DNA of 64,000 nt from Norana najaformis. Its lineage: Eukaryota; Annelida; Clitellata; Crassiclitellata; Hormogastridae. Below the pieces are notes generated by a model. That model saw only the letters and a program-made list of their open reading frames with translations, ran no database searches and was not told the DNA's origin. Shown here piece after piece: positions 13,064-23,650 of the stretch (the stretch's first letter is position 1; every line of letters begins with the position of its first letter). Made by a program: the position numbers and the translations under genes. The stretch spans positions 10,431,184 to 10,495,183 of the forward strand of contig OZ029925.1 of assembly GCA_964023275.1 (NCBI GenBank). Direction: 5' to 3'.

Positions 13064-13565
13064 TTTGATCTTATTTCCACAAGAAATATTATAACCCAAA
13101 ACTCCTTTCTTTGTCCTAAAAGACGAAACAAACACTACGCTCCTTTAACCGAACGACTCTGGCTGCGTTTTTTCGGACCTCTTCTGAATCCAGAAAGATG
13201 TCTATTTATAATACGCAGTCTGGGATCGAGCATAGGATTCTGAGTCGTCTGACAATGGCATGCAGGCAACGTAGAACACAACATAAAATTTAGCAGGCTG
13301 TATAAAGTCGCCTTTATCGTCCCTTTGTCGTTCTGTGGTAGTGGGAAAATTGCCTCAGAATCATCTTCGTATTACTGGACTTGTGCGGAATGGCTTTACA
13401 ATTCTAAGACAACTAAGGCCTGTCCCTGTCTTTTACAAGGGACCGACTAAGCATTCTCGTACAGAGTCTCGTGTTGAGTCGGGTCGACCACTGTAACGTG
13501 GCCTGCTGCAGCGCAGTAGTATTCGGCTTCAGGTGGCAGTGTTGTGCGTTACAACGTTACTTGTA
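13064..13565. other. Upstream of MAEA; contains a short unidentified open frame
   Basis: This is the 5' flank of MAEA. On the plus strand, 13331-13496 is open and reads RITGLVRNGFTILRQLRPVP and then RTESRVESGRPL before a TAA. After that stop the same frame stays open to the LINE tail at 13566. I do not recognise the protein. It could be a degraded element or one exon of an unseen gene. Confidence 0.3.
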
Positions 13566-15116
13566 ATAATAATAATAATAAATAATTAGCAACTTCTAAT
13601 GCGCCAGTGTCTAATGCACAAGGCATCAACCGATGGCACACCAAAACCAAGCCACAATCAGGTCGATATCCAGGAGGTCAGTCCGCACGACAGAGAGGCA
13701 GCCTATGGTGGATAAGCAATTTGAAACAGGTAAGTTTTAAGTTGAGAACGAAATGACAGGAGCGACTGAGCAGAACGAACAGACACAGGGAGAGAATTCC
13801 AAAATTTTGGTCCAGCAACCGAAAATGCTCGTTTACCAAGAACAGTTCTAGCCCAAGGTATGACAAGAGAAAGACAATCAGATGACCTTGCAGAATAATG
13901 GTAAGTCTGGGGAATAAGGATTGATTTAAGGTATTGTGGTTGGCCATAGTTCAATGTTTTATAAACTGTAAGTCCTAATTTGAAACAAATCCTTTGCTGA
14001 ACAGGAAGCCAATGTAAAGATTTAAGCACAGGCGTTATATGCTCATATTTAGAAGTATTTGTTATGGCTCTAGCCAAGGAGTTCTGAACTCTTTGGAGTT
14101 TCTGCATGTTTGATTTAGTGATACCAACAAGAATGGAGTTACAATAGTCAAGACGACTGGAGACCAATGCGTTAGCTACGGATATTCTGGAAGACATGGG
14201 GACATAATGCCTAATTCCGCGTATGTCTCGAATATACATATATGATGACTTACAAATACCATTTACATAGTTTGTGAGGGACATGGTTGAATCAAAAACA
14301 ACACCCAAGTCACGAGCAGTATCAGTCATCTCAATCAGTGAATCACCCAGTTTTACAGATTTAAGCCATTCGAATTTCTTAAGTTGCTGAGGAGTGCCAA
14401 GCAGTAGAAATTCAGTCTTCGAGGGGTTAAGGAGAAGTTTATTTGCTGCCATCCAAGACTGCAGCTCTTCAAAGGCATCAGACAACAGCTGCACGGACGA
14501 GTGACAAGTCAAACTGTCAAATGAGATGTAGATTTGGGTGTCATCAGCATAGAAATGATATCCCAGTGAATGATTGTCTAGCAGAGTACTTAGAGGTGTG
14601 GTGTATAATGTAAACAAAAGAGGACCAAGTACAGAACCCTGCGGAACGCCACAAGTCAACGAGGCACTAGCTGAATAATGTCCATTTAAATATACAGATT
14701 GAGTGCGAGGGCTGAGGTAAGTAGCAAACCAGTGTAGGGCAGGACCAGAAACTCCAAACCAATGTTGAAGACGATGCAAAAGGAGAGAGTGGTCGACAGT
14801 ATCAAAGGCAGCAGACAAATCAAGGAGAACAAGTGCAGTCACCTTACCCTTATCCATGGAACACATGATGTCATTATGAACAGCAAGCAGGGCAGATTCT
14901 GTTGAATGAAATTTACGGTAAGCAGACTGAAATGGAGAAATGAGTGGGTTGGAAGAAAGGTGAGCTTGCATACGATTCAAGACTACCCGTTCAAGAATTT
15001 TAGATATAAAATTCAAAGTTGAGATGGGTCTGTAATTAGACAGGTCACTTGGATCGAGAGAAGGTTTCTTTAGCAGAGGATGAACTATGGCATGAGCAAA
15101 ACCAGAAGGAAAGGAT
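13566..15116 (-). mobile_element. CR1/L2-type LINE fragment (reverse transcriptase), minus copy
   Basis: A single frame runs from about 15116 to the stop at 13703, encoding the reverse transcriptase domain and ORF2 C-terminus: SNYRPIS, SAYRKFHSTESALL, LLDLSAAFDTVDH (motif A Asp), GVPQGSVLGPLLF, FYADDTQIY (catalytic YADD) and FSVAGPKFWNSLPVSVRS. The endonuclease domain and everything upstream are missing, so the copy is 5'-truncated. The 3' UTR ends in a (TTA)n tail near 13566. The RT frame is unbroken, which suggests a recent insertion. It is the mirror partner of the copy at 15584-17075. Confidence 0.93.
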
Positions 15117-15583
15117 TACTACGTTACTTTTAGGTAAGAAGTGGGAATTGTAACGCGTTACTGCAACTAATTAATATTTTTGGGTAACTTTTGCTGTAAC
15201 TAGATACTTTAAAAAAGTAACGCGCACAGTAACGGATTACTTTTACGAGGTAACAGTAACGCATACACTTTAGTTACTTTGCGTTACTTAAAAATCAGCC
15301 TATGTGCTCATCATACAACATCGGTAAAATTATGGCGCTATAAGTATAATTTAGAGTGGTTCTATCCTTCATGCTCAATTCTTTGGTCTCACGTGATTTC
15401 CGTAGACCTAACATTTTCGTTTGCGTTCATATCTAATTTCTTTTAATCGCCGGTTTTACCATGAATAAAGTGGAAAGTTCAAAAGTGCTTTCGGGATGTG
15501 GCACATTAAAGAATTGTGTGGCATTTCCACAGCTGTTTACTATTTTAAATACTACTTAAATAGTTCCCTACACATACATATAC
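15117..15583. repeat. Spacer between the LINE pair, with GTTAC-rich degenerate repeat
   Basis: From about 15117 to 15290 there are many GTTAC and GTAAC words in both orientations, including the palindrome GTAACGCGTTAC. This resembles hAT-related GTTACT repeats known from other animal genomes (from memory). The remainder, 15291-15583, has an ATG at 15460 with a short open frame that starts MNKVESSKVLSGCGTLK. I do not recognise it. Confidence 0.5.
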
Positions 15584-17075
15584 ATCATCCTCTGCTAAAG
15601 AAACCTCTCGACCCGGGTGACCTGTCTAATTATAGACCCATCTCAACTTTGAATTTTATATCTAAAATTCTTGAACGGGTACTTTTGAATCGTATGCAAG
15701 CTCACCTTTCTTCCAACCCACTCATTTCTCCATTTCAGTCTGCATACCGTAAATTTCATTCAACAGAATCAGCCCTGCTTGCTGTTCATAACGACATCAT
15801 GTGTTCCGTGGATAAGGGTAAGGTGACAGTACTTGTTCTCCTTGATTTATCTGCTGCCTTTGATACTGTCGACCACTTTCTCCTTTTGCATGGTCTTCAG
15901 CACTGGTTTGTAGTTTCTGGTCCTGCCCTACACTGGTTTGCTACTTACCCCAGCCCTGGCACTCAATCCTTATATTTAAATGGACATTATTCAGCTAGTG
16001 CCTCGTTGACTTGTGGCATTCCGCAGGGTTCTGTACTTGGTCCTCTTTTGTTTACATTATACACCACACCTCTTGGTACTCTGCTAGACAATCATTCACT
16101 GGAATATCATTTCTATGCTGATGATACCCAAATCTACATCTTATTTGACAGTTTGACTTATCACTCGTCTGTGCAGCTGTTGTCTGATGCCTTACAAGAG
16201 CTGCAGTCTCCTCCTTAACCCCTCGAAGACTGAATTTCTACTACTTGGCACTCCTCAGCAACTTAAGAAATTCGAATGGCTTAAATCTGTAAAACTGGGT
16301 GATTCACTCATTGAGATGACTGATACTGCTCGTGACTTGGGTGTTGTTTTTGATTCTACCATGTCTCTCACAAACTATGTAAATGGTATTTGTAAGTCAT
16401 CATACATGTATATTCGTGACATACGCAGAATTAGGCATTATGTCCCCATGTCTTCCAGAATATCCTTAGCCAACTCATTGGTCTCCAGTCGCCTTGACTA
16501 TGGTAACTCCATTCTCGTTGGTATCAGTAAGTCAAACATGCAGAAACTCCAAAGAGTTCAGAACGCCTTGGCTAGAGCCATAACAAATACTTCTAAATAT
16601 GAGGATATAACCCTTGTGCTTAAATCTTTACTTTGGCTTCCTGTTCAGCAAAGGATTTGTTTCAAATTAGGACTTACAGTTTATAAAACATTGAACTATG
16701 GCCAACCGCAGTACTTGAAATCAGTCATTATTCCCCAGACTTACCATTTTCTGCAAGGTCATCTGATTGTCTTTCTCTGGTCATACCTTGGGCTAGAACT
16801 GTTCTGGGTAAAAGAGCATTTTCGGTTGCTGGATCAAAATTCTGGAATTCCCTCCCTGTGTCTGTTCGTTCTGCTCAGTCGCTTCTGTCATTTCGTTCTC
16901 AACTTAAAACTTACCTGTTTCAAATTGCTTATCAACCATAGGCTGCCTCTCTGTTGTGCGGACTGACCTTCTGGATATCGACCTGATTGTGGCTTTGTTT
17001 TGGTGTGCCATCGGTTGATGTCTTGAGCATTAGACAACGGTGCATTAGAAGTTGCTAATTATTATTATTATTTAC
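15584..17075 (+). mobile_element. CR1/L2-type LINE fragment, plus copy with frameshifts
   Basis: Same family and same extent as the minus copy, starting at HPLLKKP and ending in a (TTA)n tail. It keeps SNYRPIS, LLDLSAAFDTVDH and FYADDTQIY. A deletion of about 20 bp near 16207 removes the segment around the WMAANK codons and shifts the frame. A 1-bp deletion near 16748 shifts it again before the FSVAGP end. Direct-repeat remnants (TTTACTATT, TAAATAGT) occur on both sides, at 15537-15570 and 17074-17097, and could be a decayed target duplication. Confidence 0.92.
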
Positions 17076-19535
17076 TATTCTATTTAAATAGTCACCCTGA
17101 CTTTCCCAGCACTGGCGGCATCAGATGAAGCTTTCATTCTTGTAGAACTACAATTCCCTTGGCTGGCAAGGAGCATCATAGAGAAGTTTTCAGACACAAA
17201 CGTCCCAGTGCAAACATTATTTTTAAAATAATGCAGTTGAAATCTTCAGGCTTGGGGGGGCGATTTACAGCATCTGGAGCCCCAGCTTTCCGAGTAGATG
17301 AGCCAAGACTTTCTGCCCTTGTTCCGACTGCCATGTTGGTCTTTCTCAGCTGAAAAAAATTATGCCTTTGTTCAGGTCTGGCCTGGCAGTCCTTTTCAAT
17401 GTACACATTCTATCTCAAAGTGACAATATAAAGATCATGCATTCGAATACAATGTGTACAAAGGGAACTGCACAGCAGTGAAATTGTCTTTCAACCATCT
17501 TGTTTTGCATACATCCGGACACCTAATTACATTATCTGTGAATTCAGACCACAGTAACTGTTCTTCATTCTCTGACATATGTCAATAATAGTTCTGGTCA
17601 CACTGGTTGGTCTTTGCCGATGGTAGGCTGACTTAAGCTATGACCTGCCTAACCAGCTGTATGGCTTAAAATGATGCATCTAGCCTAATTGAATAATGAT
17701 AATGTTGACGACGACGACGACGAGTAGACAACACTGAGACAGTGAACACCAGCAGTCATGTTGGTAAACAAGAAGCAATGGCTTGGAAGCTCAAACAACA
17801 TTGAGTTCATCATAAAACTAAAACACACTTAGAATGACCCAACAACTGTATTTGCTCAAAGCAAGTCCCTATTATAAACATTTCACATAGCATACATAGT
17901 AAATAAAATCTAAACAATATCATAGCTCAGCATGCTGTAATAAACTAGTCGGTGCTCTTTGTAAACCAAAAGATAAAACAGCACTTGCAGAAATTGGGGA
18001 AAGTTGTCAAAATAAGCTTGCTTCTATAAAGTAGCAAATATATAATGAAACAGTATAATAAAATTCATAAAATTGCCAATATCATTCACTAAGATATTAC
18101 TGGAAAGACAAGCCTTATTTTTTATATATTTTGAAAAACTTCTAGTTAATGAAATCACCTCCTTTTGCCTTTGCATATGCAGGTAATCACAAAAAGCACC
18201 GACTATAACGACTGAGAACAAACAGAACAACTATATTATAAATAAGTTGGGACACAGTTGGATTTCTGCATTGTTGGTGCACTAAAAAACTACCATTAAA
18301 CAATAGTTTTCACAGTTTAAACAACTGAAAAGAGAAGCTTAATGACAATCAAAATTAAACATACTATGTCTTAAATTTTAAACTCTAGTAGAAAACAGTT
18401 CATAACAATAAATGAAACCATTAGAGTATAATTAAATAATTATAATCTCAAAATATATTGAAATTTACTGCAAAGTAAGGTAAGGCACGATAATGATAAT
18501 GCACATGCGATGATCAGCATAAATCATAAGTGGGTAAAAGTACTGGAGACAACTTATTCTGGCTAGATTAGAGACATCGATAACAACCATTCCAGATTGC
18601 TTCCCTGCTCAACAACAAATCAATTATTTTACAAACGTATGACAGTTCAAAACCCGGGCACATGGGCAAACGGCTACCATTCCCAACAGCAATGTTGAAT
18701 GTATATTATATGAAGCCCATATGACAGTATTCTTATATGGGCTTCATACATCCTTTGTATGGTCCCATATTGTACAGTAATTCATTTTTAATTCATCAGG
18801 AATATGAAGCTTATATGGGAATATGGTTGTATGGGCTTCACATTGTTACATATGACTTTGCTGTTGCATTTGTAACCACAAGACAATCATTGTAACTTTC
18901 AGTTTGTAATTGTAATCACAAATTTGTATGGCGCCGCTTCAAAACAAACTTCTCAGAGGCGCTTCCTGACAACACAAGACTGTTATCAAACCGTTAATAC
19001 AACAGTGGTCAGCATTCACATGCCAAAGGGCAAACAGTTAACAGTAAACACCATACATTACTCACGAGTCGCACCTAGAGTAGTGTTCGACTGGGAAAGT
19101 TTTAATAAGGCACACAGAGTCTGTAAGAAGAATAAATTCAAGGAGTTGACAATTTGACAATACTCTTTTATTTTGCTCTATGCTGCAATGCTATTTGTGC
19201 CTGTACAAATTACCATTTGAATTTTGAAAGGTGATTGGCTACTTCTGAAGAGGCCTTTGGAAAAAAACAAAAAATTGCAACACTAAAGGGAAAGTCTTCA
19301 TATGAAGGATTTACAGCCCACCACAAATAAGCCACACAGTACGCAAAATCTTGTAAACAAAACAAGTTCGATAAAAGACTCCTCAAGTACAATATATCCA
19401 ACATAATATCTTCTGTTTTTAAAGTCTTTATGGCACTCTGGCAAAGAGCAATTTCCTAAAAACAGGAATACAGAAACAGGACTTGACTTTGGAAAGTGAC
19501 TAAAGCTTGTTAATTTATATAAAGTATGTAACAAG
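17076..19535. other. Intergenic, no gene recognised
   Basis: Contains a GAC microsatellite near 17706 and two GAAGCCCATATG palindromes (18709-18748, 18804-18841). A plus frame at 17093-17236 is open for 47 codons (IVTLTFPALAASDEAF) but unidentified. Another plus frame at 18924-19157 has no recognisable motif. Confidence 0.5.
18709..18748. repeat. Palindromic repeat, GAAGCCCATATG family, copy 2
   Basis: Perfect 14-bp arms, TATGAAGCCCATAT and ATATGGGCTTCATA, around a 12-base loop. A diverged third copy follows at 18804-18841. Confidence 0.8.
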
Positions 19536-20693
19536 ACATAAATTTTGCTGCAAATGCAATGTCTTAATAAAAGAACACAAGCAATAAAACAAGAGAAAAC
19601 GATTTGAAAAAATGTAATCAACTTTCACCCAGTCTTTCCTTCCAGTGAACGACATAAATTCTCCAAGCTGTTAGACAAAACTTGTTATAGGATACCTCTT
19701 CAACCAACAGCACCTCTTCCAGCACATTTTAAAAGCTCTTAAAAGAAGTTACATAAATATTCCCTTACACTACTGTTACATTACAAGCATTACATCCTCC
19801 GTTGATAGTGCTTCAATAATTATAGACTACACAGAGTTGAAAATATCGTCATTAACAATACCATAATGGAACATAGGCGCCAATCCATATCGAACGGAGG
19901 GACAATATTTAGGATGGGGAAAACCTATGGTTATGCTCCCAATTTTTCAGATTTTTCAAAATTTCTTGTGACAATGCTTATGCACTTAGAGTGTTGGCAG
20001 GGCATTTGCGGTGGGAGACGATAATAAAAAAATTGTCAGAACATGCTGATGACTATAAAACATGTCGTAAGAAAGTCTGAAGACAAAAACTTAAAATGTT
20101 CAGAAGAATAAAGAACATAAATTTTGCTGCAAATGCAATGTCTTAATAAAAGAACACAAGCAATAAAACAAGAGAACACGATTTGAAAAAATGTAATCAA
20201 CTTTCACCCAGTCTTTCCTTCCAGTGAACGACATAAATTCTCCAAGCTGTTAGACAAAACTTGTTATAGGATACATCTTCAACCAACAGCACCTCTTCCA
20301 GCACATTTTAAAAGCTCTTAAAAGAAGTTACATAAATATTCCCTTACACTACTGTTACATTACAAGCATTACATCCTCCGTTGATAGTGCTTCAATAATT
20401 ATAGACTACATAGAGTTGAAAATATCGTCATTAACAATACCATAATGGAACATAGGCGCCAATCCATATCGAACGGAGGGACAATATTTAGGATGGGGAA
20501 AACCTATGATTATGCTCCCAATTTTTCAAATTTTTCAAAATTTCTTGTGACAATGCTTATGCACTTATAGTGTTGGCAGGGCATTTGCGGTGGGAGACGA
20601 TAATAAAAAAATTGTCAGAACATGCTGATGACTATAAAACATGTCGTAAGAAAGTCTGAAGACAAAAACTTAAAATGTTCAGAAGAATAAAGA
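19536..20693. repeat. Tandem duplication of a 579-bp unit
   Basis: 19536-20114 and 20115-20693 are the same sequence with only a handful of substitutions. The second copy ends at AATAAAGAACA and then diverges. No gene is inside. The near-identity points to a recent duplication, or to an assembly artefact. Confidence 0.95.
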
Positions 20694-22084
20694 ACAGTCA
20701 GAAATTTTTCAGGTATGAAGTTTCCATCAAAACTCCTTATCACTAATATAGGAAAAAGGTGATCCCAATTTTCAGGTAAGTCATGTAAGGCCTCCTGCAC
20801 CTAACGGTTGAGAAATAGAAATTATGTCCCCAATATTCAGAATATATCAACAACACTGGAACTCTTAGCCAGACGAAATGAGCTATGTTGGTAGTAGGGT
20901 ATCTCAAACGAAAAAGTACAAATACAATAGAAATATAAATGCGAATACACACAAATACAACCACACTAAACAAAGCAAACACTGTAAGGATAACACAATG
21001 AAAAGCTTCCGTGTAACCCAGCACAAACCATGTCAGTAAAAACGGTCATCACAGTCTAGAAATAAATAATACACAGAGTATCACCAATTGGTAAAATCAT
21101 AAAAAAATTTTTCTTGGTCCAACGATGTGATGCATGCATATTCCACTGTCTGTTCTTCCTGAATCAGAAACCAAGGTTCCAACCACAACATGTAGCCAGT
21201 GCCATAAACAATAAGTCAATGTATAAATCTGATATATAAAACAAGAACTTTTTTAATGCACATCATCATAATTGTTGTCATAGTTCTCTTCACCATCATC
21301 ATAAACATCATCACAATCCCTAAAATTTGACAATTCCAACCACTAAACATGAACTGGTTTACATGACTGTCAACTCGTATGAAAATAATGTCCAACTGTA
21401 GCAAAATAATGGTCCTCCAGTGGCACAAATAGCAAACATATTTCCTTAAGGCACAGTTTTCCAAAGAAATGGCCATAGCCAAATTGCCCGTAACGTACTG
21501 GTATGTACATATGTATCTGAACGTTTATATAGCATCGTTTTGAAATTCACAAAGATGCTGAACATGACTGTCCATTTTGGAATGGCTGTATTACCCTTGG
21601 CCAATTGTTTGGAATTGAACTCCATATGAAGCAGCGGACGGCAATCATCTCATTTAGTCTCCAAACTCTCATCGCTAAACATTTTCTTTCCCTGAATTCA
21701 AACACTGGTTGAGATTAATCCAACACTGGGGCCCTAAGGCCAATCTATTCAAGGTTATGTTGCTCATTCCAAAGCTCGTGCCAATTACAGTTTTACCACA
21801 TGGCAACAGAGGGTGCAAAAAAAACTGTCATCACACCACTTCACCCTAGAAAGTTCAAACCTCAATCACTGGATTGCAAGACAAGTGCTTGACCTACTGA
21901 GCCAGTGCATTATATATCACCACCTGGCCACCCAAAATAAGACAAGCCTGTACTGTAAATATGTTACCATCGGAATCATGACCATACAGCAAAGACTAAC
22001 GCTAAGAAAAAGAAAATATAACAGAACAAGAGCTATCTGCCTAAGAAAAGTCTTATTCATGGTCTGCTGGCTTTCCTTCAGTGT
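20694..22084. other. 3' flank of the BTB-Kelch gene
   Basis: No coding exon recognised. A tRNA-like SINE head lies at 21845-21912, and a GTATCTGAACGTTTATATAG repeat tail lies near 21506. Confidence 0.5.
21845..21912 (-). repeat. tRNA-derived SINE head
   Basis: On the minus strand an A-box-like TGGCTCAGTAGG (near 21893-21904) is followed at tRNA spacing by a B-box-like GGTTTGAACTT (21851-21861). No clean acceptor stem is seen, so a SINE remnant is more likely than a tRNA gene. Confidence 0.6.
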
Positions 22085-23650
22085 CTAGATGATGTTGGCA
22101 TTGCCCATGGATGACTGACCATCACTGATGCACATCTGCAGTGGGCCACTGCTAGCCATGAACTCTGGAAGGCTGGACAGTCGTGTCCAGCTCTTGTCTG
22201 CCATGTCCACTCGGTAGAACGGCAGAACAGCATCCGTCTTGCGTTTGGTGGTAGTGATGGTCGTTGTTGCAGCTGTTGTTGCTGCTGACACCTTCTGTCC
22301 AGACACTTCACGCCTTGTCTGTGGTACGTTTGTGAGACCAGACTTTGTGCTGAGGACATAGAGCACTTGCTCATTGCGATCGCACAGGACTTCCCAGGGC
22401 TCAGATGTGTCAAAACACACAGGGTAATGTTGCCCCGGCCGGGCCTGCATCGGAGAGTGCCCATAATAGATGCTACCATCACGCCACAGGTTTGATTTGA
22501 CACTGAAGATCTTCCTTGAAATCCCACTCATCGTCCGCTGCGAAAGCAGAACCTCGTGGTTTGGCAGTTTGGTTGCTCCAAGAATCTCAATAACAAATCG
22601 GTTGGGAGACATGACCTGGCGGGTGTTGACAAGAGATGGCCGATCCATGCTGATCTCCTGGCAGATTCCATCCTCCATTGCATACAAGTAGATCTTGTTC
22701 TCATCAGAGACGGCAAACTGGCAGACAGACAGCCGAGAGACAGACGCAACCTCCCAAGAGTCCATCTCTGGGTGATAGCGCTCAACAGCATTCCTTGAGC
22801 ATGTGTACAACGTGTTGTTACACTCCATCGCAAATGTTGGATGATCGAGTTTGCTGGGTAGGCTGCAATCCTTCCAGGAGTTGGTCTCGAGACAGAAAGA
22901 CTGTATCTGAACGAGATCAAAATGATCGCCTTCAATGCCATGTCTCAGCGAATGAGTGCACAGGTAAACAAGCCCAGAAACCACCAGCAGACTGTGTTTA
23001 GCAGTTGAAGGTATTTTCAATTCCTGTTCTGTAACACTCGCCCCAGACGAATCTAGGAAGAACGGACAGGCCAGTGAGTACCACTTATCATAGCGTGGAA
23101 TGTAGCACTTGAACTGACCAGAGCTGGAGAGGCAATAGATGACGGAATCCCTTGACGTACTGCGAGGCCTTGTTCTTTCTGTCTGTAAGGTGGACTGAAG
23201 GAGTGGCAAAAGTTGGTAACGCTTGGCATCTTCAATGTAATCGTGACATTCAGTGGACTTCTGAATCAGTGGGTCTTTCTGGATGCTATTCAAGATCAGG
23301 TGAGACTCAATCAACGGGAAACGGACACAGGACATGATCTGATCAAGATGCTGTTCACGAGATTCCGGATCACGTCGAATCCATGCAACCGCCGCCTCAA
23401 AGAAGACGTACTCGTTGGGCTCCAAGATGTAGTCGCTCTGCAAGAGACTCAAAACTTCTTCGAAAGTTGATTCAAGAAATGCAACAGATCGTGCAACACT
23501 GGCAAATGATGAAGCAATCACACGATCTGCCTCATGCTGGATATCAGTAAGCGAAAAGAGCTCTGCACTGCGACGTATTCGAAGTGCCTCTCCAGTCGAA
23601 CGCTCAGACTTCAGTACCATCAGCATAAACTCTGCACATGCATACTTCAC
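22085..23650 (-). CDS. BTB-Kelch exon 2 (BACK and Kelch, stop)
   Basis: Acceptor TTGCAG|GTG, then VKYACAEFMLMVLKSE. One uninterrupted frame of 521 residues encodes the end of BTB, BACK and Kelch repeats. Confidence 0.95.
   Translation of the reverse strand: MKYACAEFMLMVLKSERSTGEALRIRRSAELFSLTDIQHEADRVIASSFASVARSVAFLESTFEEVLSLLQSDYILEPNEYVFFEAAVAWIRRDPESREQHLDQIMSCVRFPLIESHLILNSIQKDPLIQKSTECHDYIEDAKRYQLLPLLQSTLQTERTRPRSTSRDSVIYCLSSSGQFKCYIPRYDKWYSLACPFFLDSSGASVTEQELKIPSTAKHSLLVVSGLVYLCTHSLRHGIEGDHFDLVQIQSFCLETNSWKDCSLPSKLDHPTFAMECNNTLYTCSRNAVERYHPEMDSWEVASVSRLSVCQFAVSDENKIYLYAMEDGICQEISMDRPSLVNTRQVMSPNRFVIEILGATKLPNHEVLLSQRTMSGISRKIFSVKSNLWRDGSIYYGHSPMQARPGQHYPVCFDTSEPWEVLCDRNEQVLYVLSTKSGLTNVPQTRREVSGQKVSAATTAATTTITTTKRKTDAVLPFYRVDMADKSWTRLSSLPEFMASSGPLQMCISDGQSSMGNANII

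Noticed and set aside
22470..23470. Plus-strand open frames within the BTB-Kelch exon 2
   Set aside because: They are antisense shadows of the long coding exon, without their own family features.
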